Made by a program: the position numbers and the translations under genes
Notes under the pieces: model-generated
Seen by the model: only the letters and a program-made list of their open reading frames with translations
Databases searched by the model: none
What the model was told of the DNA's origin: nothing
Assembly: GCF_030162935.1 (NCBI RefSeq)
Contig: NZ_JASAUZ010000074.1
Location: forward strand, 1 to 64,000
DNA from: Comamonas halotolerans
GTDB lineage: Bacteria; Pseudomonadota; Gammaproteobacteria; Burkholderiales; Burkholderiaceae_C
Length of the DNA stretch: 64,000 nt
Direction: 5' to 3'
In this document: in pieces, positions 28,003 through 36,559 of the stretch
Position numbering within the stretch: the stretch's first letter is position 1
Layout: each line of letters opens with the position of its first letter

Positions 28003-28896
28003 ATGGCGATTGATTACCACCATTTGAAGGGCCGCCATTTCGCACCGGTGCGCCAACAATACACGGCACGCGACAGCATGTTGTATGCGCTCAGCCTCGG
28101 GGTGGGCAACAACCCCCTAGACACAACCGCCCTGCCCTATGTCTATGAAGGCAGGGACGGAAACAGCTTGAAAACCGTGCCTTCCCAGGCTGTGGTGCTG
28201 GGTTACCCTGGTTTTTGGGCGCGTGAGCCTGACACCGGCATTGACTGGGTCAAGCTGTTGCACGGTGAGCAGCGCATGCGGCTGCACCAGCCGTTGCCCG
28301 CAGCCGCAGATGTGGTTGGCTACAACCAGATCACGCACCTGACGGACAAGGGAGATGGAAAAGGCGCCATCATGGTGACTGAACGCCGCCTGGAAACTGC
28401 CGACGGTCAACTGCTTGCCACGGTACAACAGGTCTCGTTCCTGCGCGGTGACGGTGGCTTCAGTGCCAACGGCGCACAACCATCAGATGCGCCACTTCCA
28501 CCACTACAGGCTGTGCCAGAAGATCGTGCGCCCGACTTTGTCGACACCCAGTCCATTCGACCAGAAGCCGCACTGCTGTACCGCCTCTGTGGCGACTACA
28601 ACCCTCTGCACGCAGACCCAGCCGTGGCACAAGCGGCCGGTTTCGAGCGCCCGATCCTGCATGGTCTGGCCAGCTACGGACTTGTCACCCTTGCACTGCT
28701 GCGCCAGTGTGCAGGTGGTGATGCGGCACGTTTTCGTGCGCTGGACATTCGTTTCACCTCTCCGGTATTTCCTGGTGAAACACTGGTCACAGAAATCTGG
28801 CATACGTCCGGCAATCCGAATCTGTATCAGCTCCGCGCGAGGGTACTGGAGCGCGACAAGATTGTGCTCAGCCATGGTCTCGCCGAACTGGCATAG
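28003..28896 (+). CDS. MaoC-type (R)-enoyl-CoA hydratase (hydratase 2)
   Basis: A 297-residue double-hotdog hydratase. The hydratase 2 motif with catalytic aspartate and histidine is seen as LCGDYNPLHADPAVAQAAGF, followed by PILHGLASYG. It should add water to a trans-2-enoyl-CoA to give the (3R)-hydroxyacyl-CoA. It follows the SDR gene by 18 bp and is the natural partner of that enzyme. Relatives serve in steroid side-chain and branched-chain acyl-CoA breakdown. Repeat copy 2 lies 22 bp behind its stop codon. Confidence 0.88.
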   Translation: MAIDYHHLKGRHFAPVRQQYTARDSMLYALSLGVGNNPLDTTALPYVYEGRDGNSLKTVPSQAVVLGYPGFWAREPDTGIDWVKLLHGEQRMRLHQPLPAAADVVGYNQITHLTDKGDGKGAIMVTERRLETADGQLLATVQQVSFLRGDGGFSANGAQPSDAPLPPLQAVPEDRAPDFVDTQSIRPEAALLYRLCGDYNPLHADPAVAQAAGFERPILHGLASYGLVTLALLRQCAGGDAARFRALDIRFTSPVFPGETLVTEIWHTSGNPNLYQLRARVLERDKIVLSHGLAELA

Positions 28897-28918
28897 CCCA
28901 CGGTCACAACCAACCTTT

Positions 28919-29041
28919 AGAGCCGCTAACCCCCCCCAGCAAACCGAAGGCTTGCGATTGAGACGAGGCGCGAAGCCACAGGCAGTACTGGCGTACGACA
29001 AGGCGAAGCAACGACGTATCAATGGTTGTGTTAGCGGGTCT
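28919..29041 (+). repeat. Dispersed 123-bp repeat, copy 2
   Basis: This copy is complete. The ends AGAGCCGCTAAC and GTTAGCGGGTCT are near-perfect inverted repeats. It differs from copy 3 at 11 of 123 positions by direct alignment. Inside are a GCAAACC/GGCTTGC hairpin with one mismatch and the conserved GAGACGAGGCGCGAAGCC block. It lies in the 267-bp gap between the MaoC and enoyl-CoA hydratase genes. No open frame longer than a few codons is supported in it and no target-site duplication is evident. Confidence 0.9.
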
Positions 29042-29163
29042 TAACAGAACCAGCCTGGCAGGTCGCGCATCAATGAATGCGTGCACTGCGCCACCTTGCC
29101 AAGGCAACCGCAGGCAGCACAGACACTGCCATTTTTTTTCATTTTGAGAAATTCGGGAGCCCT

Positions 29164-29961
29164 ATGAGCCAAGCCCCTGTGTTGACCCATATTGAAAACG
29201 GTGTGGGCACCATCACGCTCAACCGCCCGCAAGCACGCAATTCTCTGAGCCTGGAGATGCGTGATGGCTTGTCCAAAGCCGTGTTCCAGATGCGAGATGA
29301 CGAGCAAGTACATGCGGTGATCATTACCGGCGCTGGCGGTGCGTTTTGCTCAGGTGGCGACCTGCGCCTGATGATGGAAAGCACACTGGATAGCGTGGGC
29401 TACCGGGAGCGCATGCGCAAGCTGCACCAATGGTTCTCTGTGCTGGTGAATATGGAGAAACCCGTCATTGCAGCCGTTGACGGCGCCGCCTTTGGTGCGG
29501 GGTTAAGCCTTGCTCTGGCCGCAGATTTTGTGATTGCCACCCAAAGTGCCAAATTCTGCGCAGTGTTTGCGCGGATTGGCCTGATTCCCGATCTGGGTGC
29601 AATGCAGTTGCTGCCACGTATCGTGGGCTTGCAAAAAGCCAAAGAGCTGGTGTTTACAGCACGAACCGTGGCAGCCGATGAGGCCAAGCAATTAGGTATG
29701 GTCTACGACATTGTGGAAGATGCTGCCGCTTTGCAAACTGCCGCACAGACATTGGCCTCACGTTTCGGGGAGGCCTCCACGGCTGCCATCGGCATGGCCA
29801 AGAACATCATGAATCAGTCCTTCGAGCTCAATGCGCAAACCGCTGCCGAGCTGGAAGCTTATGCACAAGTGACCTGCCGCAACTCCGCCTACCACCAGGA
29901 TGCCCTCCAGCGCTTTCAAGCCAAGCAACCGCTGCGTTTTGACTGGGATCGGCAGACATGA
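29164..29961 (+). CDS. Enoyl-CoA hydratase/isomerase family protein (PaaG-like)
   Basis: A 265-residue crotonase-fold protein. The oxyanion-hole segments are AGGAFCSGGDLRL and AAVDGAAFGAGLSLALAAD. The segment around the second catalytic residue reads FARIGLIPDLGAMQLLP, with aspartate where classic hydratases have glutamate; this PD pattern is common in PaaG-type isomerases. It may be a hydratase or an isomerase acting on an enoyl-CoA. The ATG at 29164 matches the family start; the frame opens earlier at 29077. The CoA-transferase gene overlaps its stop as ATGA, so the two are translationally coupled. Confidence 0.88.
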   Translation: MSQAPVLTHIENGVGTITLNRPQARNSLSLEMRDGLSKAVFQMRDDEQVHAVIITGAGGAFCSGGDLRLMMESTLDSVGYRERMRKLHQWFSVLVNMEKPVIAAVDGAAFGAGLSLALAADFVIATQSAKFCAVFARIGLIPDLGAMQLLPRIVGLQKAKELVFTARTVAADEAKQLGMVYDIVEDAAALQTAAQTLASRFGEASTAAIGMAKNIMNQSFELNAQTAAELEAYAQVTCRNSAYHQDALQRFQAKQPLRFDWDRQT

Positions 29962-31247
29962 GCAACAGCGCGATTGCAAATCGCTTGCAAGCGCTGCTGC
30001 GTCCCAACGACACCATCTGGTGGGGACAGGCAACCGCCGAGCCACTGACACTCAGCCGGGCACTGGTGGAGCATCGCCATCAACTTGGGCAAGGTGGCCG
30101 TCTACAAGTTTTTGTAGGGCTGGGCCTTTCAAACACCTTGCTTCCTGAGCATGCAGATGTGCTGGATTTTTTGGGCTATGCAGCCAGTGGGCCGCACCGC
30201 GCACTGGCCCAAGCGGGCGTGCTGGACATCATCCCCTCACACTACTCGCTGTTGCCCGTGCTGATTGCGCAAGGCCGCATTCCAGCAGATGTGGTGTTTG
30301 TGCAAGTATCGCCGCCTGATGCGCAAGGTCGCTATAGCCTGGGACAGGTGCGCGAATACATACCCGCAGCAATGGAGCGCGCCCGTGTCATCGTTGGCGA
30401 AGTGCATCCCGATGTTCCCTGGACCTTTGGGGGACCATATCTGAAAGCCAGCGATTTTGCTTTGCTAGTCGATTCCGAATGCGCCTTGCCTGGCATGGTG
30501 CGCTCAGAGCCCGGCGTGACAGAAAAATCTATTGCCTCGCATATTGCAGCCCTGATCGAAGATGGCAGCTGCATTCAGTTGGGCATAGGCAATCTCCCCG
30601 AAGCGGTGACTGCCGCGCTGCGCCACCATAAAGACCTGGGGCTGCACAGTGGTGCCATTGGCGACGGCATTGCGGATTTGGCCGATGCAGGCGCGCTCAA
30701 CAATGCTCGCAAGAACATCAATGTCGGCATGGGGACAGCAGGCGTGCTGATGGGTGGAGAGCGCCTGCGGCGCTGGGCCCATCAAAACCAGCAATTGCAG
30801 ATGTGCGATACGGGCTATACACACGCCCCCGAGATACTGTCAGGCCTGAACAAGTTTGTTGCCATCAACTCCGCCATCGAGGTTGACCTGACCGGCCAAA
30901 TCAATGCGGAAGTCGCGGGTGGTATCTATATGGGAGCCGTGGGCGGAGCCATGGATTTTCTGCGCGGAGCAGCACGCAGCAAGGGTGGACTGCCGATTGT
31001 GGCCCTGCCCTCCACGGCCAAAGCCCACAGCCGCATCGTGGCGCAGCTGGCAGGCCCGGTCAGCACCCCGCGTGCAGATGCAGGTCTGATCGTGACCGAA
31101 TACGGTGTGGCGGACTTGCGTGGCCAGCCTCTGTCCAAAAGGGTTCGCCGCATGATTGATATTGCGGCTCCCGAACACCGTGAATCTCTCGATCAGCAAG
31201 CCCACAACTTGCTGCGCCAATGCGGCGCGGCCTTTCATGCCCGCTGA
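29958..31247 (+). CDS. Acetyl-CoA hydrolase/CoA-transferase family protein
   Basis: A 429-residue protein of the acetyl-CoA hydrolase/4-hydroxybutyrate CoA-transferase family. The conserved segments ALIEDGSCIQLGIGNLPEA, FVAINSAIEVDLTGQINAE and ADAGLIVTEYGVADLRG are intact. It would move CoA between short acyl donors and the acid substrate, or hydrolyse a CoA ester. Its start overlaps the crotonase stop codon by 4 bp, and a thiolase gene follows after 39 bp, giving a tight three-gene block. The acid partner is unknown. Confidence 0.88.
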   Translation: MSNSAIANRLQALLRPNDTIWWGQATAEPLTLSRALVEHRHQLGQGGRLQVFVGLGLSNTLLPEHADVLDFLGYAASGPHRALAQAGVLDIIPSHYSLLPVLIAQGRIPADVVFVQVSPPDAQGRYSLGQVREYIPAAMERARVIVGEVHPDVPWTFGGPYLKASDFALLVDSECALPGMVRSEPGVTEKSIASHIAALIEDGSCIQLGIGNLPEAVTAALRHHKDLGLHSGAIGDGIADLADAGALNNARKNINVGMGTAGVLMGGERLRRWAHQNQQLQMCDTGYTHAPEILSGLNKFVAINSAIEVDLTGQINAEVAGGIYMGAVGGAMDFLRGAARSKGGLPIVALPSTAKAHSRIVAQLAGPVSTPRADAGLIVTEYGVADLRGQPLSKRVRRMIDIAAPEHRESLDQQAHNLLRQCGAAFHAR

Positions 31248-31286
31248 GTTTTTTGACATCTGAATTACAAACAACAGGAGTTTCCC

Positions 31287-32495
31287 ATGCGCCGAGCCGC
31301 TATTGTTTCACCGCTTCGCACCCCCGTTGGCACATTCGGAGGCAGTTTGCGCCCCGTCTCCGTTGAAGAACTGGCAGCAACCACAGTACGAGCTGTTGTA
31401 GAAAAAAGCGGCATTGATCCTGCTCGCATTGATGACGTGGTGATTGCCCAGTCTTATGCCAACAGTGAAACACCCTGTGTAGGGCGCTGGGCTGCATTGC
31501 AAGCCGGTCTGCCCGTGGAAGTGCCTGGCATGCAATTGGACCGCCGTTGTGGCGGAGGGCTGCAAGCCATTGCCACAGCGGCCATGATGGTGCAAAGCGG
31601 AGCTGCTGACGTGGTGATCGCAGGTGGCGTGGAAAGCATGAGCAACATCGAATACTACAGCCCTGACATGCGCTGGGGTGCTCGCTCAGGCAATGTACGC
31701 ATGTATGACCGTTTGGAGCGTGGACGTGAGCGTTCGCAACCTGTGGAACGCTTTGGCAAGATCTCCGGCATGATTGAAACTGCCGAAAACCTGGCCCGCG
31801 ACTACAACATCAGCCGTGATGAGGCCGATGCATTTGCTGTGCGCAGCCATCAGAGGGCTGCTGATGCCTGGGAAGCTGGCCGCTTCAATGCCGAAATCGT
31901 GCCTGTTTCAGTTCCGCAGCGCAAAGGAGACCCACTGCTGTTTAGCCGAGATGAAGGTTTTCGAGCAGGCACAAGCATGGAGAGCCTGGGCAAACTCCGC
32001 GTACTCATGCCGGGCGGTACGGTCACCGCTGGGAATGCCAGCCAGCAAAACGATGCTTCTGCTGCCTGCCTGATTGTGGCGGAAGACAAACTGGCAGAGC
32101 TGGGGCTGACGCCCATGGCGGCCATGGTGGGCTGGGCTGCAGCAGGGTGTGAGCCTTCGCACATGGGAATTGGTCCGGTCCCAGCCGTGAAAAAACTGCT
32201 GGCTCGCCTGAACCTGAGCCTCAACGACATGGATCTGGTGGAACTCAATGAGGCCTTCGCATGCCAGGTTCTGGCTGTTCTCAAGGGGTGGGAATGGAGC
32301 GACAGGGATGCCATTGAGCACAAACTGAACGTAAACGGCTCAGGCATTTCACTGGGTCACCCCATTGGTGCCACCGGTGTCCGCATATTGGCCACATTGC
32401 TGCACGAGCTTGAGCGCCGCAAGGGACGCTATGGGCTGGAAACCATGTGCATTGGTGGCGGCCAGGGCATTGCCGCCGTATTTGAACGCTACTAA
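31287..32495 (+). CDS. Thiolase (acetyl-CoA acyltransferase)
   Basis: A 402-residue degradative thiolase. The nucleophile is C88 in QLDRRCGGGLQA (most relatives have CASG or CGSG; here the serine is glycine). The active-site histidine is in SLGHPIGATG and the second cysteine in MCIGGGQG. It would cleave a 3-ketoacyl-CoA with CoA to give acetyl- or propionyl-CoA. AACAGGAG precedes the ATG. The last base of its stop codon is the first base of repeat copy 3. Confidence 0.92.
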   Translation: MRRAAIVSPLRTPVGTFGGSLRPVSVEELAATTVRAVVEKSGIDPARIDDVVIAQSYANSETPCVGRWAALQAGLPVEVPGMQLDRRCGGGLQAIATAAMMVQSGAADVVIAGGVESMSNIEYYSPDMRWGARSGNVRMYDRLERGRERSQPVERFGKISGMIETAENLARDYNISRDEADAFAVRSHQRAADAWEAGRFNAEIVPVSVPQRKGDPLLFSRDEGFRAGTSMESLGKLRVLMPGGTVTAGNASQQNDASAACLIVAEDKLAELGLTPMAAMVGWAAAGCEPSHMGIGPVPAVKKLLARLNLSLNDMDLVELNEAFACQVLAVLKGWEWSDRDAIEHKLNVNGSGISLGHPIGATGVRILATLLHELERRKGRYGLETMCIGGGQGIAAVFERY

Positions 32496-32617
32496 GAGCC
32501 GCTGACACTACCCAGCAAACCTAAGGTTTACGATTGAGACGAGGCGCGAAGCCGCAGGCAGTACTGTTGTACGACAAGGCGAAGCAACGACGTATCAATG
32601 GCTGTGTTAGCGGGTCT
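32495..32617 (+). repeat. Dispersed 123-bp repeat, copy 3
   Basis: This copy is complete and in the same orientation as copy 2. Its first base is also the last base of the thiolase stop codon TAA. The ends AGAGCCGCTGACAC and GTGTTAGCGGGTCT pair with few mismatches. It begins a 383-bp gap ahead of Bug receptor 3; the remaining 261 bp (32618-32878) show no supported gene, only the AAGGAG box of the receptor. Confidence 0.9.
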
Positions 32618-32878
32618 AAAGCGAGAAGATTGCTCACCTCTGCCTAGGCCTGACGCAAGCCTGTATGCCGCTGACCTGTCGAGAGTCAGTGGCTTTTGTT
32701 GCGCACATGCAGTGCAGCTCAAGGGTTATCACCCACTAACTTCGCACAAAGCCAGGGTTCTCAAAAAGCAGATTCCAACCGAACTCGTGTCACAGCACCA
32801 TTGTTTCTCGCATTGAAAAAAACGTTCTTGTGTTCGCACTTCCATGCCACGCAAGACATCAACTCAAGGAGACAAGCG

Positions 32879-33859
32879 ATGGCTTCCACTCACACACGCC
32901 GAAAGCTTTTGTTGACCGCCGTGGCTCTTGCCGCCGCAGCCACGGCCCATGCACAAATATCCAATAACGCACCGGTACGCCTGATGGTGGGCTACTCGGC
33001 CGGTGGACCTGTCGATCAGGGCGCTCGGCTCTTTGCTCAAGCCCTGTCCAAAGAATTGGGTGTTCCTGTGACCGTGGAAAACAAAACCGGCGCCAACGCC
33101 ACGCTGGCCGGCTCCGAAGTTGTCCGTGCCAAACCTGACGGAAAAACGCTGTGGTATGCGGCAAGCCCCACCATCACCATCAGCCCCAATGTGATGAAGC
33201 AGATGCAGTTTGACCCCGCCAAAGATCTGACCGCTTTGGCTCCGGTACTGAGCTACTACAACGTGCTGGTGGTCAACAACAATCAACCCTACCGCAACGT
33301 CAAAGAACTGGTGGAGTACGCCAAGGCTCACCCCGGTCAACTCAGCTACGGCTCTGCAGGTATTGGTAGTTCCAACCACCTGGGCGCGCTCCTGTTTGCC
33401 ACCCGTAGCGGTATTGAAATGAATCACGTACCTTACAAGGGCAACGCCCCGGCGATGACTGATGTCATTGGCGGACAGATCCACATGATGAAGGACATCA
33501 TCAGCACGGCCAGCACCTATATCCATAGTGACAAGGTTCGCGCCATTGCAGTGACATCTCCCAAGCGCAATGCTTCTTTGCCGAATGTGCCAACTTTTGC
33601 TGAATCGGGTGTTCAGGGCCTTGAAGGTTTTGACGTAGGAGGCTGGTACGGTATCTACGGGCCCAAGGGGATGTCGCCTGAGCTGGTGACAAGCTTGAAC
33701 AAATCCATCAACGCAGCACTGAATCAGCCAGAGCTGAAGAAACGCTATGCCGAACTGGGGTATGACGAGTGGATTGGCACTCCCGAGGTCCTGAGCGATC
33801 GGGCTGCCAAGGAACGCACCATGTGGGCAACGGTCACCAAGGGCATCGAGGTCAACTAA
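32879..33859 (+). CDS. Bug/TctC-family solute-binding receptor 3
   Basis: A 326-residue periplasmic receptor with signal peptide MASTHTRRKLLLTAVALAAA and cleavage near AHAQI. The binding loop reads YSAGGPVDQGARLFA, and NHVPYKGNAPAMTDVIGG is the usual second signature. AAGGAG seven bases ahead decides the ATG at 32879. The CoA ligase gene starts one base behind its stop codon, so receptor and ligase are closely coupled. The ligand is unknown. Confidence 0.93.
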   Translation: MASTHTRRKLLLTAVALAAAATAHAQISNNAPVRLMVGYSAGGPVDQGARLFAQALSKELGVPVTVENKTGANATLAGSEVVRAKPDGKTLWYAASPTITISPNVMKQMQFDPAKDLTALAPVLSYYNVLVVNNNQPYRNVKELVEYAKAHPGQLSYGSAGIGSSNHLGALLFATRSGIEMNHVPYKGNAPAMTDVIGGQIHMMKDIISTASTYIHSDKVRAIAVTSPKRNASLPNVPTFAESGVQGLEGFDVGGWYGIYGPKGMSPELVTSLNKSINAALNQPELKKRYAELGYDEWIGTPEVLSDRAAKERTMWATVTKGIEVN

Positions 33860-33860
33860 C

Positions 33861-35372
33861 ATGACTGCGCGCATCCATCATCTGCTTGAACAAAGCCTTG
33901 AGCATGAAGGCAATGCCCCTTTCATTCTCCTGCCTGATCGCAGCTTGAGCTTCGCTGACATTGACCGCATGAGCACTCAGGTGGAAACTGAGTTGCGTGC
34001 ACTGGATGTACGTGCCGGTGATCGCGTCATGGTTGTTGCTGAAAACTGCCCTGAACATGCAGCGCTGATCTTTGCCTGCAGCCGCATCGGAGCATGGTCT
34101 TGTGGAGTCAATGCGCGTATGGCGCCTGCAGAGATTGATGCTTTCGCGCAGCGCGCCGATGCGCGCGTGGTGTATTTCACCGCCAATGCATCACAAAGTG
34201 CCCGCGACCATGCGATGCGCTTTCATGCCACACCAAGCTGCCTTGAAGGACTGGCCCACAGTGCTGTGCGTGTCGAAAGCCAGGCTGAAACTGGCCCGCT
34301 TCAAACCGAAGTTGCGGGGCTCATCTTCACTTCAGGCACCACTGGACAGCCCAAAGGGGTGATGCTGAGCCACGACGCCCTGTGCCACTTTGCCGAGCAA
34401 TCGGCAGCATCACGTGCGCTCTCGCCTGCCGACCGATGCTACGCCTTTGTGCCCATGACGCACATCTTTGGTCTGGCCACCGTCATGCTTACCGCATTGC
34501 ACGCACGCGCACAGTTGGTCATGCGCACCCATTTTGATCCGGCAGACCTGCTGGATGCTCTCGAAAACCACGGTGTTTCGCAGTTGCAAGGCCCTCCGGC
34601 TCTCTATTCCCGATTGCTGGGTTATCTGCAAACCCAAGGGCTCACACACATCTCAGCGCCCTCTTTGCGCTTTGTATACACGGGCGCAGGCCCACTGGAT
34701 TTGTCACTCAAACAGCGTGTTGAGGCACTTTTTGGTCAGGCACTGCATCATGGCTACGGCTTGTCTGAATACGCAGGCTCTGTGCATATCACGCGCATGA
34801 ATGAATGGCGCAAAGACACCAGTGCTGGTTATGCCGTAGCGCAAGCCGAGGTACAGGTCACAGATCCCGGAACCGGCCAGCCCATGCCATTCGGAGAGCG
34901 AGGCGAACTGTGGGTGCGAGGACGCGGCTTGATGCCCGGATATTTTCGTGACCCGCAGGCCACTGCTGCGGTCATGCGCCCCGGAGGCTGGTACGCCAGC
35001 GGAGACATCGGAGAAATGGCTTCCGATGGTGCGCTGTGGGTGGTAGGACGCCTCAAGGAAATGATCATACGCTCAGGTTTCAATGTCTATCCCGCAGAAG
35101 TCGAGACAGCGCTCAATGCCCATGCCAGCATCGAACGCTCCGCCGTGCTGGGACGCAAAGTCGCGGATGGCAATGAGCAAGTCATTGCTTACATAGAGCT
35201 GCGCCCCGGCTGCCAGGTGGATCTGCAGGACTTGCACGCCCACCTGCGTGAGCGTTTGGCGCCCTACAAGCTGCCCTCTCACATCGAAACCGTTGCCTCC
35301 CTGCCCACCAGCCCTAACGGCAAGATTCTCAAGCGCATGCTCCAAGAGCAAGTTGAAACGCTTTCCACCTGA
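33861..35372 (+). CDS. AMP-forming acyl-CoA synthetase 2
   Basis: A 503-residue adenylate-forming ligase, separate from the one at 20762. The motifs are FTSGTTGQPKGVMLSH, YGLSEYAG, GRLKEMIIRSGFNVYPAEVE and the catalytic lysine in SPNGKILKRML. It has the size of 4-coumarate/cyclohexanecarboxylate-type ligases. It lies between two Bug receptor genes, 1 bp behind one and 16 bp ahead of the other, repeating the arrangement receptor-ligase-receptor seen at 19.7-23.4 kb. The acid is unknown. Confidence 0.9.
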   Translation: MTARIHHLLEQSLEHEGNAPFILLPDRSLSFADIDRMSTQVETELRALDVRAGDRVMVVAENCPEHAALIFACSRIGAWSCGVNARMAPAEIDAFAQRADARVVYFTANASQSARDHAMRFHATPSCLEGLAHSAVRVESQAETGPLQTEVAGLIFTSGTTGQPKGVMLSHDALCHFAEQSAASRALSPADRCYAFVPMTHIFGLATVMLTALHARAQLVMRTHFDPADLLDALENHGVSQLQGPPALYSRLLGYLQTQGLTHISAPSLRFVYTGAGPLDLSLKQRVEALFGQALHHGYGLSEYAGSVHITRMNEWRKDTSAGYAVAQAEVQVTDPGTGQPMPFGERGELWVRGRGLMPGYFRDPQATAAVMRPGGWYASGDIGEMASDGALWVVGRLKEMIIRSGFNVYPAEVETALNAHASIERSAVLGRKVADGNEQVIAYIELRPGCQVDLQDLHAHLRERLAPYKLPSHIETVASLPTSPNGKILKRMLQEQVETLST

Positions 35373-35388
35373 ACCAGGAGTCATCACC

Positions 35389-36375
35389 ATGGCAACCGCT
35401 TCTACGCTTGCACGCCGCTACCTTCTGGCTGCAACCTGCCTCGTCCCATTGAGTCTGCTCGCTCATGCGCAAACTCCCGCATGGCCGAGCAAACCCGTGA
35501 AGTTCATTGTTCCCTTCCCTGCTGGCGGACCAGTGGACACCACAGCCCGCATTGCCGCACACAAGCTGGGTGAAGTCTGGGGGCAGCCCACCATTATCGA
35601 CAACCGCGCAGGTGCCGGTGGCGTGGTCGGTGCCACCGCAGCAGCCAAAGAAGCACCGGATGGCTACAACTTTTTTGTGGGCTCCATCCATCACTCCGTC
35701 AATCCCTGGCTGCTTGACAAACTCAATTACGACATCGAAAAAGACTTCGTGCCCGTCAGTTTCGCAGCCATGTTTCCGGTGTTCCTGGTCGCACACCCTT
35801 CAGTACCCGCCAACAATGTCAAAGAGCTGATTGCCTTGTCCAAAAAGGGCACCGGACTGAGCTACGGATCCTCGGGGAATGGAGGCGGCACCCATCTTGC
35901 CGGCGAGCTATTCAATATGGAAGCGGGTACTCAGCTCCAGCACGTTCCCTACAAAGGCAGTGCGCCAGCCATGACGGATTTGCTCGGGGGCCAGATTCAA
36001 CTGATGTTTGCCGATGCGCCATCCGCACTACAGCACATCAAAACCGGACGCGTGAAGGTGCTGGGTGTTGCCAGCAAAAAGCCATCGGCCATGTTGCCCG
36101 ATGTGCCAACCATCGCTGAATCGGGCGGTCTACCCAATTACGAGGCGTATTCATGGGCAGCCTTGTTTGCCCCCGCCAAAACACCAGAGGCCGTGCTGAA
36201 AAAACTCAATGCCGACTTCAACCAGGCCCTCAACGATCCCAGCGTCAAGAAGCGCTTGATTGAAGCTGGTGCCGAAGGAGACCCAGGCACTTCGGAAGAA
36301 ATGCGCCAGCGGCTGCACAACGAACTACAGAAATGGAAGCGCGTGATTGAAACTGCAGGCATCAAGCCAGGTTGA
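35389..36375 (+). CDS. Bug/TctC-family solute-binding receptor 4
   Basis: A 328-residue periplasmic receptor. The signal peptide MATASTLARRYLLAATCLV ends near AHAQT, the binding loop is PAGGPVDTTARIAA, and QHVPYKGSAPAMTDLLGG follows. AGGAG is placed eight bases ahead of the ATG. It is the last gene of the plus-strand unit and is followed by a strong terminator. The ligand is unknown; as with the other three receptors no TTT membrane subunits are present in the window. Confidence 0.93.
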   Translation: MATASTLARRYLLAATCLVPLSLLAHAQTPAWPSKPVKFIVPFPAGGPVDTTARIAAHKLGEVWGQPTIIDNRAGAGGVVGATAAAKEAPDGYNFFVGSIHHSVNPWLLDKLNYDIEKDFVPVSFAAMFPVFLVAHPSVPANNVKELIALSKKGTGLSYGSSGNGGGTHLAGELFNMEAGTQLQHVPYKGSAPAMTDLLGGQIQLMFADAPSALQHIKTGRVKVLGVASKKPSAMLPDVPTIAESGGLPNYEAYSWAALFAPAKTPEAVLKKLNADFNQALNDPSVKKRLIEAGAEGDPGTSEEMRQRLHNELQKWKRVIETAGIKPG

Positions 36376-36459
36376 GGCATAGACTGGCTGTGCCAGACTG
36401 TGCCCGCACAGCGAACAACGCTCCTTCCCTATCTATTTCGTCGTCTCCTCGACGTTCTT

Positions 36460-36483
36460 GGCAGCCGCAGGCTGCCTTTTTTT
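36460..36483 (+). terminator. Rho-independent terminator ending the plus-strand catabolic unit
   Basis: A perfect 7-bp G+C-rich stem GGCAGCC/GGCTGCC with a GCA loop, followed directly by seven T. It lies 84 bp behind Bug receptor 4. Confidence 0.92.
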
Positions 36484-36559
36484 GCATATCTCAGCCCCTC
36501 AATCTTGACGTTTGACAGCAGCGGCACAGCTCCTGCGCGCTGCGCCGCTGGATGCGAAC

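Noticed and set aside
31287-32495. Loss of the thiolase nucleophile
   Set aside because: The segment RRCGGG differs from the usual CASG, but the cysteine is present; the gene is a normal thiolase.
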